64,000 nucleotides of DNA from PALSA-968 sp964387075 (GTDB taxonomy: Bacteria > Bacteroidota > Bacteroidia > B-17B0 > Aurantibacillaceae), in assembly GCA_964387075.1 (NCBI GenBank), contig CAYLVB010000002.1, forward strand, positions 124,001 through 188,000. Reading direction: 5' to 3'. Every line of letters starts with the position of its first letter. Position 1 is the first letter of the stretch. Positions 17,154 through 26,261 of the stretch are shown here, in pieces. A program made the position numbers and the translations under genes. A model generated the notes under the pieces. That model worked only from the letters and a program-made list of their open reading frames with translations, did not search any database and was not told the DNA's origin.

Positions 17154-18965
17154 TTAATTAGTGGGCACTTCTGCAGGTCGCCAGTAAGCGGCCCGGATCA
17201 TGATGCTCAGTGAAACAAAGTTGAAAATGCACCAGAACGTGTTAGCCGCAAATCCAGAAGTGGTTGGATGGGTGCCCTGAATGATCAGGAATATGTTATA
17301 CAGAATACCTGCCAGGGTTAGTCCTATGATAAGCAGGTGAGGCAGGATATGCCGGGTGTTCTTTCCTACGCGTATATCCTTAGGCGTTACATTAAACTTT
17401 ACTTTTTTCCCGCTCACAACGTTGAACAAGGCCTCAAGCATATACCAAAATCCGGAAATATAATATTGGTCGCCCCGCTTGGTGCTGATGCCCCAGCATC
17501 CTAAGGTCATTGCAATGGTGTTCATCACCTGGAAGGGCAGAAAATATTTGAAAAAGTCAAAGCTATAGGCCCGCACCGGTAAAGAGAGTGTGAAAAAGAA
17601 AATGATAGGACTTACCAAAAACACTAATATCCAGAACGGCGCGAAGTACGACCAGATGGTGCTGAAATAACAGATCCTTTGCCCTATGGTAAGTCCTTTT
17701 TTGAAAAGCGGGTTGTCTTTAAGCGCTATATCGAGCGAACCTTCTGCGTAGCGTTTGTGTTGTTTGATCCAGCTGTCAAGGTCTTGTGTAGAGAGCATTT
17801 TGCATTCTATGTCGGGGTGCTGAATGCTTTCCCAGCGATTTTCTTTATCGGCGTGGAGCATGATCGAGGTGTAAATATCCTCCGACGCGTGGAACTTGAA
17901 TGGGGTGATATCATGTTCCAGCACATAGGCCTTTGTTTGAGCGTCAATTTCGCCGTCACGATGCTGGTGGATCAATTCGGCCTCCAGGCGATGTATTTCG
18001 TCCGCAAAATCCTTAACGGCCAGCCCCATCACGGCTTCCCTGCGGTGTATGGAGCCTGCGCCGCAGCAAAATGCCGCGTTAAAATAATTCCTTTTCCGAA
18101 GAATAACGTCGTAGAACAGCCGCGGATCATTGCCATAGATATCTTCGTTCACCATGATCTTACCAAACAGCTGATCGGTGATTTTTGTAATAATGCGATT
18201 GTTGAGTTTGAACCGGCGTTTGATAAGGTCTGCCAGTGGTTCGGGCTCGGTGGTGTCATAGAACCACTGCGGGGTTTGTACCCACGCAACTTTGTGATTT
18301 CTGAAATACCCGGTGGTGTTCATCAACAGATCGGGGAAAACCCGGGTGTCTGCATCCAGTATCACAAATAGGTCGCCGGATGTCTGGTCAAGTGCGTTCT
18401 TCAGATTGCCGGCTTTGTAGCCCCGGTTATGTTCGCGCAGCAGGTATCTCACGCCTTCTTCCTCAGCAACTTTTTTCATGTTCTCCGCGTTGGGGTTTCT
18501 ACCGTCACGCCTCCCGTCATCCAGTACATAGATGCGTACCTCCACACCTTCCGGCGCGCGAAGCTCTTTTGCGTGTCGGATGCTGTACCGCACCAATTCT
18601 ACTTCTTCATTATAGGTAGCAATAAAAACATCAATGGTAAGGGGCCTGTCATAACCCATTTCCGTCTCTTCTATTTCAGATAAATACTGAACAGGTGGCT
18701 TTTTTTCCGGGTCGCGGTAGGCCCAGAAATTGATGATGATCATGATCGTGCTGATGAAACTGAATGTTTCTGCCAGCACCAGCATCACCGAGAACCACAT
18801 GGACTGCGGGTTGAGCGAAAATCGCCAGCGCCAGTTCAGGTAAGCAACACCGAAGACAATAGTAAGGATGCCTGCGAACTGGAACAGCCGTGTTCGCATT
18901 TTATTGTCAGGTATGGCCCCATAGGGTTTCCTGTTCTCAAACTTGCTGAAGTAGAATTCTTTCAC
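17154..18965 (-). CDS. BcsA-like processive GT2 glycosyltransferase (cellulose synthase catalytic subunit-like)
   Basis: The 603-residue protein has two N-terminal membrane helices (about 27-45 and 58-82), a cytosolic GT2 domain (about 108-410), and about four C-terminal helices (about 425-590). The active-site series is VLDDG (Asp149/150), DAD (204-206), the catalytic-base position SED (361-363), and a variant of the QxxRW acceptor motif, QHKRY (402-406), with Tyr in place of Trp. It is a processive synthase that makes and extrudes a polysaccharide, and the product could be a beta-glucan or mannan. No PilZ domain follows, so c-di-GMP control is not evident. It starts with GTG, 9 bp after a STAS-domain gene. 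Confidence 0.88.
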   Translation of the reverse strand: MKEFYFSKFENRKPYGAIPDNKMRTRLFQFAGILTIVFGVAYLNWRWRFSLNPQSMWFSVMLVLAETFSFISTIMIIINFWAYRDPEKKPPVQYLSEIEETEMGYDRPLTIDVFIATYNEEVELVRYSIRHAKELRAPEGVEVRIYVLDDGRRDGRNPNAENMKKVAEEEGVRYLLREHNRGYKAGNLKNALDQTSGDLFVILDADTRVFPDLLMNTTGYFRNHKVAWVQTPQWFYDTTEPEPLADLIKRRFKLNNRIITKITDQLFGKIMVNEDIYGNDPRLFYDVILRKRNYFNAAFCCGAGSIHRREAVMGLAVKDFADEIHRLEAELIHQHRDGEIDAQTKAYVLEHDITPFKFHASEDIYTSIMLHADKENRWESIQHPDIECKMLSTQDLDSWIKQHKRYAEGSLDIALKDNPLFKKGLTIGQRICYFSTIWSYFAPFWILVFLVSPIIFFFTLSLPVRAYSFDFFKYFLPFQVMNTIAMTLGCWGISTKRGDQYYISGFWYMLEALFNVVSGKKVKFNVTPKDIRVGKNTRHILPHLLIIGLTLAGILYNIFLIIQGTHPTTSGFAANTFWCIFNFVSLSIMIRAAYWRPAEVPTN

Positions 18966-18974
18966 CCGCTTAGC

Positions 18975-19337
18975 TTAACTGCATATAAGGATCTGATCCA
19001 ATCCCATGGATCGTATCTTCCTTTTGATCTTCTCATTAACATTTACAAACTGAACCTGCACACCCTGTTTGAGCAGCGAACGTAAAAGCTCAATAAGGTT
19101 GGCCATGCCGGCATTGTTAATGAACAGGATGTTCCGCAGATCGTAGTATTGTATACCCTGGCAAAAAACACCTGACAGTTCTGCTGTTATCACCAACTGT
19201 TCGCCTGACAGGTTCATTGATTTAATGCCCGGGTTCATCATTGTATCCGGCGCCTGTTCAGTTTCTTCTTTAACTGGATGCGGCCCAACGTTCATAGTAT
19301 CTGTGGGGCCGGTCTGCATTTCTGGTTTTGTTTCCAT
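18975..19337 (-). CDS. STAS-domain protein upstream of the GT2 synthase
   Basis: The 120-residue protein has a polar N-terminal tail (about 1-38) and a STAS domain (about 40-120) of the anti-sigma-antagonist/MlaB type, with VITAELSG, YYDLRNILFINNAGMANL and VQVQFVNVNEKIKRKI. In SpoIIAA-type antagonists the phospho-site reads Asp-Ser-Ser-Gly. Here it is Asn-Asn-Ala-Gly (74-77), so phosphorylation at that site is not possible. It is the first gene of the operon STAS - GT2 - small membrane protein, with a 9-bp spacing to GT2, which suggests that it scaffolds or regulates the synthase. This is inference from context. Confidence 0.78.
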   Translation of the reverse strand: METKPEMQTGPTDTMNVGPHPVKEETEQAPDTMMNPGIKSMNLSGEQLVITAELSGVFCQGIQYYDLRNILFINNAGMANLIELLRSLLKQGVQVQFVNVNEKIKRKIRSMGLDQILICS

Positions 19338-19611
19338 GATCTCGTTCTTTTTCTATAATAAGAGATAATTATCTCTTGCACAAAATTACAAGCGCTAACT
19401 GCAGGTTCATTTACAATTCGGTAACATGGTATTAGATATAGCCGAACGAAGAAATTGCGCAAATCGCGAGCTAAGCGCTGCATGCAGCCTGTTTTTTACC
19501 GCCCTATTTTTTTACTGCTTTGAACTATCAACAAAGGGCAATTGGCGAAAAGCGATATTTATCTTTTTGTGCCTGGAATATCTTTGCTGGGAACGGGCTC
19601 ACGTTGATACT

Positions 19612-20361
19612 ATGCGCATGGAAACAAACAAGAAAGCATTTTTGGTACTACTGGCGCTGGTCTTTACCTCGCTGGTTATTTTTTGCGCTGAAAAAAAGTT
19701 TCTCGTCGCCGAGAAGCGAGGTTCGGGATTAAGCAAGTATGACCGGATCCCCTGGGCGGATAAGATCCTTCTGCTTGTGGAGGATTTTGAAGGGCTCAAC
19801 CCGGACAGTGCGCTTGCAAAGGAGCGCCTTTTTTCTTACGGCAGCGCTGTCATAGGCCTCGATAATAACCGGGTAGATGAGCATTTAATGGCGGGTAAGA
19901 CTGTCATCCGGGTCGATTGGAATCAAGCAGAAGGGTATGGAGGCTGGGGAAAAGGAGTGGGAGAGAACTTCGACGTGAATACAGAGACCGATCATCTAAA
20001 CTTCAGGATCCTTATACCGAGTGAGAATGGCGGACCTGACCTTGTAAAAGTAATACTCGAGGAAGATGACAATGATAACGGCGAGCTGGAGAAAGATAAG
20101 GATGATGAGTGGTTCACTACCGTTTCTTTACCTGCATCGAACAAGTGGCAATTGGTGTCCATTCCGTTAAAGGATCTCCTGGATGCGAACCCGGGGGGGG
20201 ATGGTATTTTAAATATCACGCGTAAGGGCGGCTTGCACACGGTGATCTTCTCTTTCATGCAGCCTGAGCGGTATACGGCTAAACATTCCTGGTATTTCGA
20301 CTTCGTATTCTTTTCCAGCAGCAGAGTCGAGGATAAAAAGATCTCTAACAGTTTAAACTGA
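19612..20361 (+). CDS. Stand-alone secreted or membrane-anchored carbohydrate-binding-like protein
   Basis: I take ATG 19612 (MRMETNKKAFLVLLALVF) as start, or ATG 19618. The open frame extends to 19426 but adds no protein-like sequence. The 249-residue product has an N-terminal hydrophobic segment, then a beta-sandwich domain (about 50-240) with VEDFEG, GGWGKGVG, TETDHLNF, DLVKVILEEDDN and SWYFDFVFF. These motifs match the N-terminal domain of the GH26 protein at 5659-7254 closely in order and spacing. No catalytic domain is attached. It is divergent from the STAS-GT2 operon and 8 bp before the acyltransferase gene, which fits a role in binding the glycan made or modified at this locus. Confidence 0.75.
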   Translation: MRMETNKKAFLVLLALVFTSLVIFCAEKKFLVAEKRGSGLSKYDRIPWADKILLLVEDFEGLNPDSALAKERLFSYGSAVIGLDNNRVDEHLMAGKTVIRVDWNQAEGYGGWGKGVGENFDVNTETDHLNFRILIPSENGGPDLVKVILEEDDNDNGELEKDKDDEWFTTVSLPASNKWQLVSIPLKDLLDANPGGDGILNITRKGGLHTVIFSFMQPERYTAKHSWYFDFVFFSSSRVEDKKISNSLN

Positions 20362-20369
20362 CAAGAAAC

Positions 20370-21590
20370 ATGATGAAGTTAGAAGATACGCAGCGAATCT
20401 ATTTTCGCAATCTGGATACACTCCGTTTCCTGGCGGCTTACATGATCGTTACCCTGCATTGTTTTTTTGGCTGGAAGGCTTTTTTCGGGCACCCCGATCT
20501 AATTACATCTTCGCTCTCACCCGGTATGCTTGCAAGGGTAGAGATCGTTATGCATAATCTTGCTTTCGGGGTTGATATCTTCTTTATTATAAGCGGGTTC
20601 CTGATCACTTATTTGCTTTTATCCGAACATAAGCGAACAGGGCGTGTGGATGTACTGAGATTTTACATACGCCGTGCATTTCGTATCTGGCCCTTGTATT
20701 TTCTTTTGATATTGACCGCACCGGTATTGACCTTTTTTTTCTTCGAGCCTTCACCCGATTATCTCTACCAATTTCTTTTTGCGGGTAATTTTGATGTGAT
20801 ACATCATGGTACCAAATCCGTTGCAACAGATCATTTGTGGTCTATCTGTATCGAAGAGCATTTTTATCTTTTCTGCCCACTTTTAATTGCCTTCATTCCT
20901 CCCAAAAAACTTCCGCAGATATTGCTGGCTATCATTGTGGCGTCTATATTTTTCCGGGGCTATGTTTCCACCTGGGCTGAAGGATATGGGATGACACTTT
21001 ACATGCATACACTAAGCCGCATTGATGTGCTGGCTTTGGGTAGTCTTTTTGGTTACTTGTATTTTCACGAAAAAATAAAGTTCGACCATCCTTTAGGAGT
21101 GAGACTTAGCCTGTATGCGGTCTTCACATTGCTTTTCCTTGCAGTTGATTATGCCGAATGCGGTACTTTCTTTAGCGCCACTGTAAAAAAGTACTTCTTC
21201 GTTATCCTGGCGGCTTATTGGGCAGGTAATTTTTTGTTCAATCCCAACGCGAAATTTCGCCCAGGCGTCAATTTATTTAACCGATTCGGTAAGGTATCGT
21301 ACGGCATTTACATGTTCAACCCGGTGCTCATATTTTTGACACTGGAGACCTTTGTGGCATTTGGCTGGAGAAATTACTTCGCGTTTCTGGGTATTGTGCA
21401 TGTTTTGCTGGCTGCAACCACCTTTCTTTCCTATCGTTTCATCGAACTTCCGTTTCTGTCTTTAAAAGAGAAGTACGCGGTAATAAAGAGTGGTGACGCC
21501 ATAGTTATGGATGAAGAGCCGGCATATACGGAAGAGGATGTGCTTGACGAACCCAAAGTGATCCCCCTGGGTAAAATTGATCATGGATGA
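20370..21590 (+). CDS. OafA/YrhL-type membrane acyltransferase (acyltransferase family 3)
   Basis: The 406-residue protein has about ten predicted membrane helices and the family signature regions RNLDTLRFLAAYMIVTLHCFFGW (residues about 11-33), VDIFFIISGFLITYLLL and FYIRRAFRIWPLYFLLI. The conserved His in TLHC and the Arg-rich RRAFRIWP segment are present. Such proteins transfer acetyl or other acyl groups to extracellular or periplasmic polysaccharides. The C-terminal tail (about 370-406) is acidic and cytosolic. It follows the carbohydrate-binding-like gene by 8 bp, so O-acylation of the locus polysaccharide is a reasonable inference. Confidence 0.9.
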   Translation: MMKLEDTQRIYFRNLDTLRFLAAYMIVTLHCFFGWKAFFGHPDLITSSLSPGMLARVEIVMHNLAFGVDIFFIISGFLITYLLLSEHKRTGRVDVLRFYIRRAFRIWPLYFLLILTAPVLTFFFFEPSPDYLYQFLFAGNFDVIHHGTKSVATDHLWSICIEEHFYLFCPLLIAFIPPKKLPQILLAIIVASIFFRGYVSTWAEGYGMTLYMHTLSRIDVLALGSLFGYLYFHEKIKFDHPLGVRLSLYAVFTLLFLAVDYAECGTFFSATVKKYFFVILAAYWAGNFLFNPNAKFRPGVNLFNRFGKVSYGIYMFNPVLIFLTLETFVAFGWRNYFAFLGIVHVLLAATTFLSYRFIELPFLSLKEKYAVIKSGDAIVMDEEPAYTEEDVLDEPKVIPLGKIDHG

Positions 21591-21664
21591 AACAGCGCTT
21601 TCCTGTTTGGGCGATTGCAAAGACCCTGTTACCGAAAAGCAGTGTAAATACTTTTTAAGCAACC

Positions 21665-21672
21665 TAGTTTTG
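21665..21672 (+). promoter_or_regulatory. Bacteroidota -7 promoter box of the SBBP-repeat gene
   Basis: TAGTTTTG matches TAnnTTTG and lies 22 bp before the ATG at 21695. No clear -33 TTG is seen. Confidence 0.5.
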
Positions 21673-21694
21673 TATCAATATTAAAAATGAAAAA

Positions 21695-23335
21695 ATGAGG
21701 AAAATTTACTTTTTGGCACTTTTTAACCTGGCGTTGATAAGTGCAATTGCACAGAATTTCAACTGGACCAACCGTGCGGGCCTATGGGCTTATGATTACG
21801 GGTATGGTATTGTAACCGATAACGCAGGCAGCGTATATGTTGCAGGAAAGTATGAGGACAATGCTCAGTTTGGAGCCATCACTGTGTCTAACGCAGGCAA
21901 TCATGACATGTATCTGGCAAAGTATGACGCCGGCGGCACTATTTCGTGGGTGGCTACAGTGGGTGGCATAGGGGGCGATTACGCGCGGTCACTTGCAACC
22001 GATAAGACCTATTTATATGTGGCCGGCGAAATCGAAGGAGCGGGGGATATAGTTTATTTTTCCGGTTCAACCGCTACGCTAACAACTATGGGCGATAACG
22101 ACATCGTAGTTGCTAAATATGACCTGAACGGAAATCTTATCTGGGCAAGAAGCGCCGGGGGTATTTTAAGCGAAAAGGCGCATGCGGTTACCTGTGATAA
22201 TGCCGGTAACGTGTATGTTGCGGCCCATTACAGGAGCGGCACTGACTTTGGGCCGGTTACCATTAACGGGAATGGCAATGAAGATATTTGCCTTGCAAAA
22301 TATGACGCCAACGGTAATTTTCAGTGGGTTCAAACAGCAGGCGGTCCGGGTCGGGATGAACCTAAATCCCTGGTTTGCGATGCGTCGGGGAATGTGTATA
22401 TGTGCGGGTTTTACTCGAATGGAACTGTTTTTGGATCTCAAACATTATCCTCTCCGGGAGTATACTACGATACTTTTTTAGCCAAATACTCCAGCGGGGG
22501 CAGTCTGCAGTGGGTAACAACAGCGGGAGGGAACTATGATGATGTGGCTTGGTCGATGACCATGGATAACTCCGGTAAGATATTTGTGAGCGGTGAATTT
22601 AACGCTTCGGCCAATTTTGGAAGTACGCAATTGATCACTGCCGGTAACGCAGACGTGTATGTAGCCTGTTACGATCAAAATGGAAATACGCTTTGGGCCA
22701 AAAGTGCGGGTGGGGCATTGATCGATCGCGCACGCGGCATTGGTTGTGACGGGAATAACGTTGTGATCACAGGACAGTATGGAAGCGTGGCCACGTTCGG
22801 TACCAAGCTTTTGTCGGCCGCCGACAGCTCGGATATCTTTTTCGCATCGATGGATAATAACGGAAATTTCATCAGCGCCCTTACGGTTGGTGGCCAGGCA
22901 GATTCTTTGGAAACCCTGGGCTATGAATCCGGAGTGGCCATATGCGCCGAAGCCAATGGAAATGTGTATGCAACGGGAGCCATGCTGGATGGCGGTGTTT
23001 TTGGAAGCACCTCATTGACAGAGTATGGTCGTACAGATATGTTTGTAACAAAGATATCTTCGTTGATAGGAATTCAGCCTGTTGATCCTCAAACGGCGAT
23101 GAACGGACTTTATCCAAATCCTTCCACCGGAAGTTTCAACGTGAGCGATGCGATGATGAATGCACATACTGATATCACGATATTCAACAGTCTTGGAGAG
23201 CCTGTGTATAGGAAAAAGCAGAGCGATCCCGTGGCCCGCATCGATATATCCGAACAGTCAAGTGGCGTGTATTGGGTAGAAATTCTTGGTGATGACAGGA
23301 AGGTAAAACGTGAAAAACTTGTCATTAGTAAATAA
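21695..23335 (+). CDS. SBBP-repeat secreted protein with T9SS sorting domain
   Basis: The 546-residue protein has a signal peptide (cleavage near AIAQ, residue 19). Eight to nine beta-propeller-like SBBP repeats of about 50 residues follow (about 22-455). Each contains a variant of AKYDANGNFQWVQTAGG and D..GNVYVAGYY...  F. The last 80 residues are a type A sorting domain (GLYPNPSTGSFNV to EKLVISK). SBBP (seven-bladed beta-propeller) proteins are common T9SS surface proteins of unknown ligand. The high Gly/Asn/Asp content is normal for the family. Confidence 0.9.
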   Translation: MRKIYFLALFNLALISAIAQNFNWTNRAGLWAYDYGYGIVTDNAGSVYVAGKYEDNAQFGAITVSNAGNHDMYLAKYDAGGTISWVATVGGIGGDYARSLATDKTYLYVAGEIEGAGDIVYFSGSTATLTTMGDNDIVVAKYDLNGNLIWARSAGGILSEKAHAVTCDNAGNVYVAAHYRSGTDFGPVTINGNGNEDICLAKYDANGNFQWVQTAGGPGRDEPKSLVCDASGNVYMCGFYSNGTVFGSQTLSSPGVYYDTFLAKYSSGGSLQWVTTAGGNYDDVAWSMTMDNSGKIFVSGEFNASANFGSTQLITAGNADVYVACYDQNGNTLWAKSAGGALIDRARGIGCDGNNVVITGQYGSVATFGTKLLSAADSSDIFFASMDNNGNFISALTVGGQADSLETLGYESGVAICAEANGNVYATGAMLDGGVFGSTSLTEYGRTDMFVTKISSLIGIQPVDPQTAMNGLYPNPSTGSFNVSDAMMNAHTDITIFNSLGEPVYRKKQSDPVARIDISEQSSGVYWVEILGDDRKVKREKLVISK

Positions 23336-23361
23336 ACTACAATAACAATCTTTTTCGCCTC

Positions 23362-24270
23362 ATGCAGTTTAAGGTCAAGCATCTGGGTAAGCTTATAAAG
23401 AACACTTATAAAGGCTGGAGTGAAAAAGATCCTTTCAGGCAAAGCGCGGTCATCGCGTATTACGCCATATTCAGTTTACCCGCGCTCCTGGTGTTGATCA
23501 TCACGATCGCGGGTTTTTTCTTTGGTACTGAGGCAGTGAACAAGCATGTCATGTCCCAGATCGCACAAACCATGGGTCCGGGAACTGCCGACCAGGTAAA
23601 CGAGATGCTTCTGAAGGCCAGCGAAACAAAAACTTCTATATGGGCCACGATCATCGGAGTGATCGTGCTGATCGTGGGTGCTACCGGCGTATTCGTAGAG
23701 TTGCAAAAAACACTTAACATGATATGGGAGGTAAAAGCCGTACCTAAAAAAGGTGTTTGGGGATTCCTGAGAAACCGGGTGTTCTCTTTTGGATTGATCC
23801 TCGCGATCGGGTTCTTACTACTGATCTCGCTGGTGATCTCAACGGCGCTGGCCGCCATCAGTGAGTGGATGCGCGTTGACAGCTCGGCACTGGTAACGGC
23901 TTTATTCCGCGTATTGGATTTCGCTATTTCGCTCGTGGTCATTTCAACGTTATTCGGGCTCATCTTTAAAATACTCCCTGACGCGAAGATCAAATGGAGG
24001 CACGTGATCTTTGGATCCGTGGTGACCGGTTTATTATTTACGATTGGAAAATTTGCTATCGCGTTCTATTTTGGCAGGGCGGAGCCGGCTTCGGGTTACG
24101 GAGCTGCAGGTTCTATCATTCTTATTTTACTGTGGGTATCTTATTCGTCGATGATACTTTTTTTTGGTGCAGAATTTACAAGGGCATACGCTAATATGTA
24201 CAGCGGCACCATATCCGCTACTGAATATGCCCGGAAGGATCCTGATCACCGAAGGCCAAAAGCAGCTTAG
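23362..24270 (+). CDS. YihY/BrkB family inner-membrane protein
   Basis: The 302-residue protein has six predicted membrane helices and the family motifs DPFRQSAVIAYYAIFSLPAL near residue 25, the conserved GATGVFVELQKTLNMIW around 109, and RAEPASGYGAAGSIILILLWVSYSS at about 237-261. The family (formerly annotated as ribonuclease BN or a serum-resistance factor) has no proven biochemical role. The next gene follows 23 bp downstream. Confidence 0.9.
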   Translation: MQFKVKHLGKLIKNTYKGWSEKDPFRQSAVIAYYAIFSLPALLVLIITIAGFFFGTEAVNKHVMSQIAQTMGPGTADQVNEMLLKASETKTSIWATIIGVIVLIVGATGVFVELQKTLNMIWEVKAVPKKGVWGFLRNRVFSFGLILAIGFLLLISLVISTALAAISEWMRVDSSALVTALFRVLDFAISLVVISTLFGLIFKILPDAKIKWRHVIFGSVVTGLLFTIGKFAIAFYFGRAEPASGYGAAGSIILILLWVSYSSMILFFGAEFTRAYANMYSGTISATEYARKDPDHRRPKAA

Positions 24271-24293
24271 ATTATAAAACTAAAAGAAAACAT

Positions 24294-24764
24294 ATGGAAA
24301 ATACGCATCAAAGATCGATCGATCTATTGAATGGATTGGTAGAGATCAACAACGACCGCATTGCCGGATATCAACAGGCCATCAAGGAAACCAATGAGAC
24401 CGCGTTAAAGACCCTGTTCATGCAAATGGTAGAAACGAGTAAAAAATGCAGGAGTGAACTGAGCAGCGAGATAAGTAAGATGGGAGGCGATCCAATAGAA
24501 GGAACTGCTGCTTCCGGTAAACTCTACCGGGTCTGGATGGACATTCGATCGGCCCTTACAAATAAGGACCGAAAAGCTATTTTAAGTTCCTGCGAGTATG
24601 GAGAGGATTTCGCGGTTCACGCGTATGAGGATACCTTGTTGAGTGATGATCTAATGATAGAACATGAATACCTGCTGAAAAAGCAATATGCGCTTATTAA
24701 AGCCGAACACGATAAGATACGGAGTATGCGCGACGCATCGGTAAAAGTGGATCGGAGAGAATAA
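24294..24764 (+). CDS. PA2169-type four-helix-bundle protein (DUF2383)
   Basis: The 156-residue protein is fully alpha-helical. It carries the DUF2383 pattern LNGLVEINNDRIAGYQQAI near the N-terminus and ILSSCEYGEDFAVHAYEDTL around residue 100-120. This is the ferritin-like four-helix-bundle fold. Members are often found with stress and envelope genes, and no enzymatic activity is established. It is likely co-transcribed with yihY and ends just before a strong terminator hairpin. Confidence 0.88.
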   Translation: MENTHQRSIDLLNGLVEINNDRIAGYQQAIKETNETALKTLFMQMVETSKKCRSELSSEISKMGGDPIEGTAASGKLYRVWMDIRSALTNKDRKAILSSCEYGEDFAVHAYEDTLLSDDLMIEHEYLLKKQYALIKAEHDKIRSMRDASVKVDRRE

Positions 24765-24784
24765 AATATCGTAGAAGAAAAAGT

Positions 24785-24811
24785 AAAAGGATCCATTTAG
24801 GATCCTTTTTT
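24785..24811. terminator. Rho-independent terminator
   Basis: A hairpin with arms AAAAGGATCC / GGATCCTTTT and a 5-nt loop is followed by T residues on the plus strand. It sits between the convergent DUF2383 and phosphohexomutase genes, and the A-run on its left can serve the minus strand as well. Confidence 0.88.
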
Positions 24812-24814
24812 GTT

Positions 24815-26260
24815 TCATCCGGCTTGCCCCGCAGCACTGCGTGGAACATCGTTTTTATTTAGTAGCGTATCAGACGCGGCTCTTAAGATAGATGCCGTTC
24901 TCTTAAATGAACCGGACTCCGCGTAATTTCTCAGTACGGGCTCGGTTCCCGATGCGCGTATCATCAGCCATTCATCGTCGGTAAAGAAGAATTTATAACC
25001 GTCTGTGGTCTCTATGCGTTGTATCTTGTAGTCGCCGAAATTTGTGTATTTATTGTTGCGGCAGTTTTCCACGATCTCGTTCTTCAATGCTTCTTCCAGG
25101 TGCAGGTCTGAGCGTTCGAAAACGAAAGGCCCCACTATAGCGTAAGCATCTTTGATCAGTTCTTGCAGCGATTTACCGGATTTGGCCATGTATTCCCAAA
25201 TGGTTAGGCCTATCCAGATGCCGTCACGCTCAGGTATGTGGCCTTTTATGGCTATGCCGCCGGATTCTTCTCCGCCTAGCAAAACATCATCTTCTATCAT
25301 TACCGAGGCTATATATTTAAAGCCTATGCGGGTTACCTGGTGTTCAAGCCCAAAATGGTCGCACATTTTTTTCACCTTCGGGCTTACCGAGAAAGAAGTC
25401 ACAACTTTTCCTTTTAGTTTCTTCACCTCGTAGAGATATTTTATAAGAAGAAGGATGATGTGATTGGAATCGATGAAATTTCCATCCGAATCGTATAGAC
25501 CAATGCGATCGGCGTCGCCGTCTGTAGCCAGACCGCAATCGATCGTTCCTGACTTTGAGATAAGATCAGAGAATTCCATGAGATTGCGGTGAATGGGTTC
25601 AGGCGCTTGTCCGTTAAAGGAAGGATTATGTTCACAATGCAGTAAGGCAGTATCCGGCAGGAGCCTGCTGATAACATTTTGCCCCGCGCCATACATGGCG
25701 TCATAACCCAACCTGAGGCCCGATCTGCGAATGGCTTCAAGGTCAAAATTCTTTTCTACGTGTTCACAATATAAGGTTTCAAGGTCTACGATCTCAAGCA
25801 GTTTCTTTTTCCTGAATTCCTCGATATGAAGTGTGTCGGAGTCTATCTTCGCAGCCTTCGGTATCCGTTTTTCTATCTCCTCTATTTTCTCGGGCTGCAA
25901 AGGACCCCCGAAGGAGCCTTTTATTTTAAAGCCGTTATAAGAAGGAGGATTGTGGCTTGCCGTTATCACTATGCCGAGGCTGGCTTTGTAGGTAACGGTG
26001 CCCAGCGAAACCATGGGGGTAGAGACAAAGTTCTTCGAGAGATAGACCTTTATCCCGGAAGCGCAGAATATCTTAGCTGCTGTTTCAGCAAAAAGGCTGC
26101 CTCCGAAACGGGTGTCGTACCCAATGACGACCGAAGGGTTTTTCTCTTGTTCGAGCAGCCAGGTAGCAGTTCCTTCTGTTACCCTCACTACGTTCTCAAC
26201 TGTGAAATCTTTTGCGATAATGGCCCGCCAGCCGTCTGTTCCAAATTTTATGGTGGTCAT
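24815..26260 (-). CDS. Phosphoglucomutase/phosphomannomutase family protein
   Basis: The 481-residue protein has the four-domain alpha-D-phosphohexomutase layout. Visible sites are the active-site phosphoserine loop TASHNP (100-105, Ser102), the metal-binding loop DGDADR (about 244-249), the sugar-binding loop GGEESGG (about 313-319) and the phosphate-binding loop RASGTEPVLR (about 436-445). It interconverts hexose-1- and -6-phosphates, feeding nucleotide-sugar synthesis or glycogen breakdown. Whether it prefers glucose or mannose cannot be read. The start codon lies 1 bp after the stop of the PorE-like gene, so the two are one operon. Confidence 0.92.
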   Translation of the reverse strand: MTTIKFGTDGWRAIIAKDFTVENVVRVTEGTATWLLEQEKNPSVVIGYDTRFGGSLFAETAAKIFCASGIKVYLSKNFVSTPMVSLGTVTYKASLGIVITASHNPPSYNGFKIKGSFGGPLQPEKIEEIEKRIPKAAKIDSDTLHIEEFRKKKLLEIVDLETLYCEHVEKNFDLEAIRRSGLRLGYDAMYGAGQNVISRLLPDTALLHCEHNPSFNGQAPEPIHRNLMEFSDLISKSGTIDCGLATDGDADRIGLYDSDGNFIDSNHIILLLIKYLYEVKKLKGKVVTSFSVSPKVKKMCDHFGLEHQVTRIGFKYIASVMIEDDVLLGGEESGGIAIKGHIPERDGIWIGLTIWEYMAKSGKSLQELIKDAYAIVGPFVFERSDLHLEEALKNEIVENCRNNKYTNFGDYKIQRIETTDGYKFFFTDDEWLMIRASGTEPVLRNYAESGSFKRTASILRAASDTLLNKNDVPRSAAGQAG

Positions 26261-26261
26261 G

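Noticed and set aside
17679..18371. A 230-codon plus-strand open frame
   Set aside because: It lies fully inside the GT2 synthase gene on the other strand, which carries all catalytic motifs.
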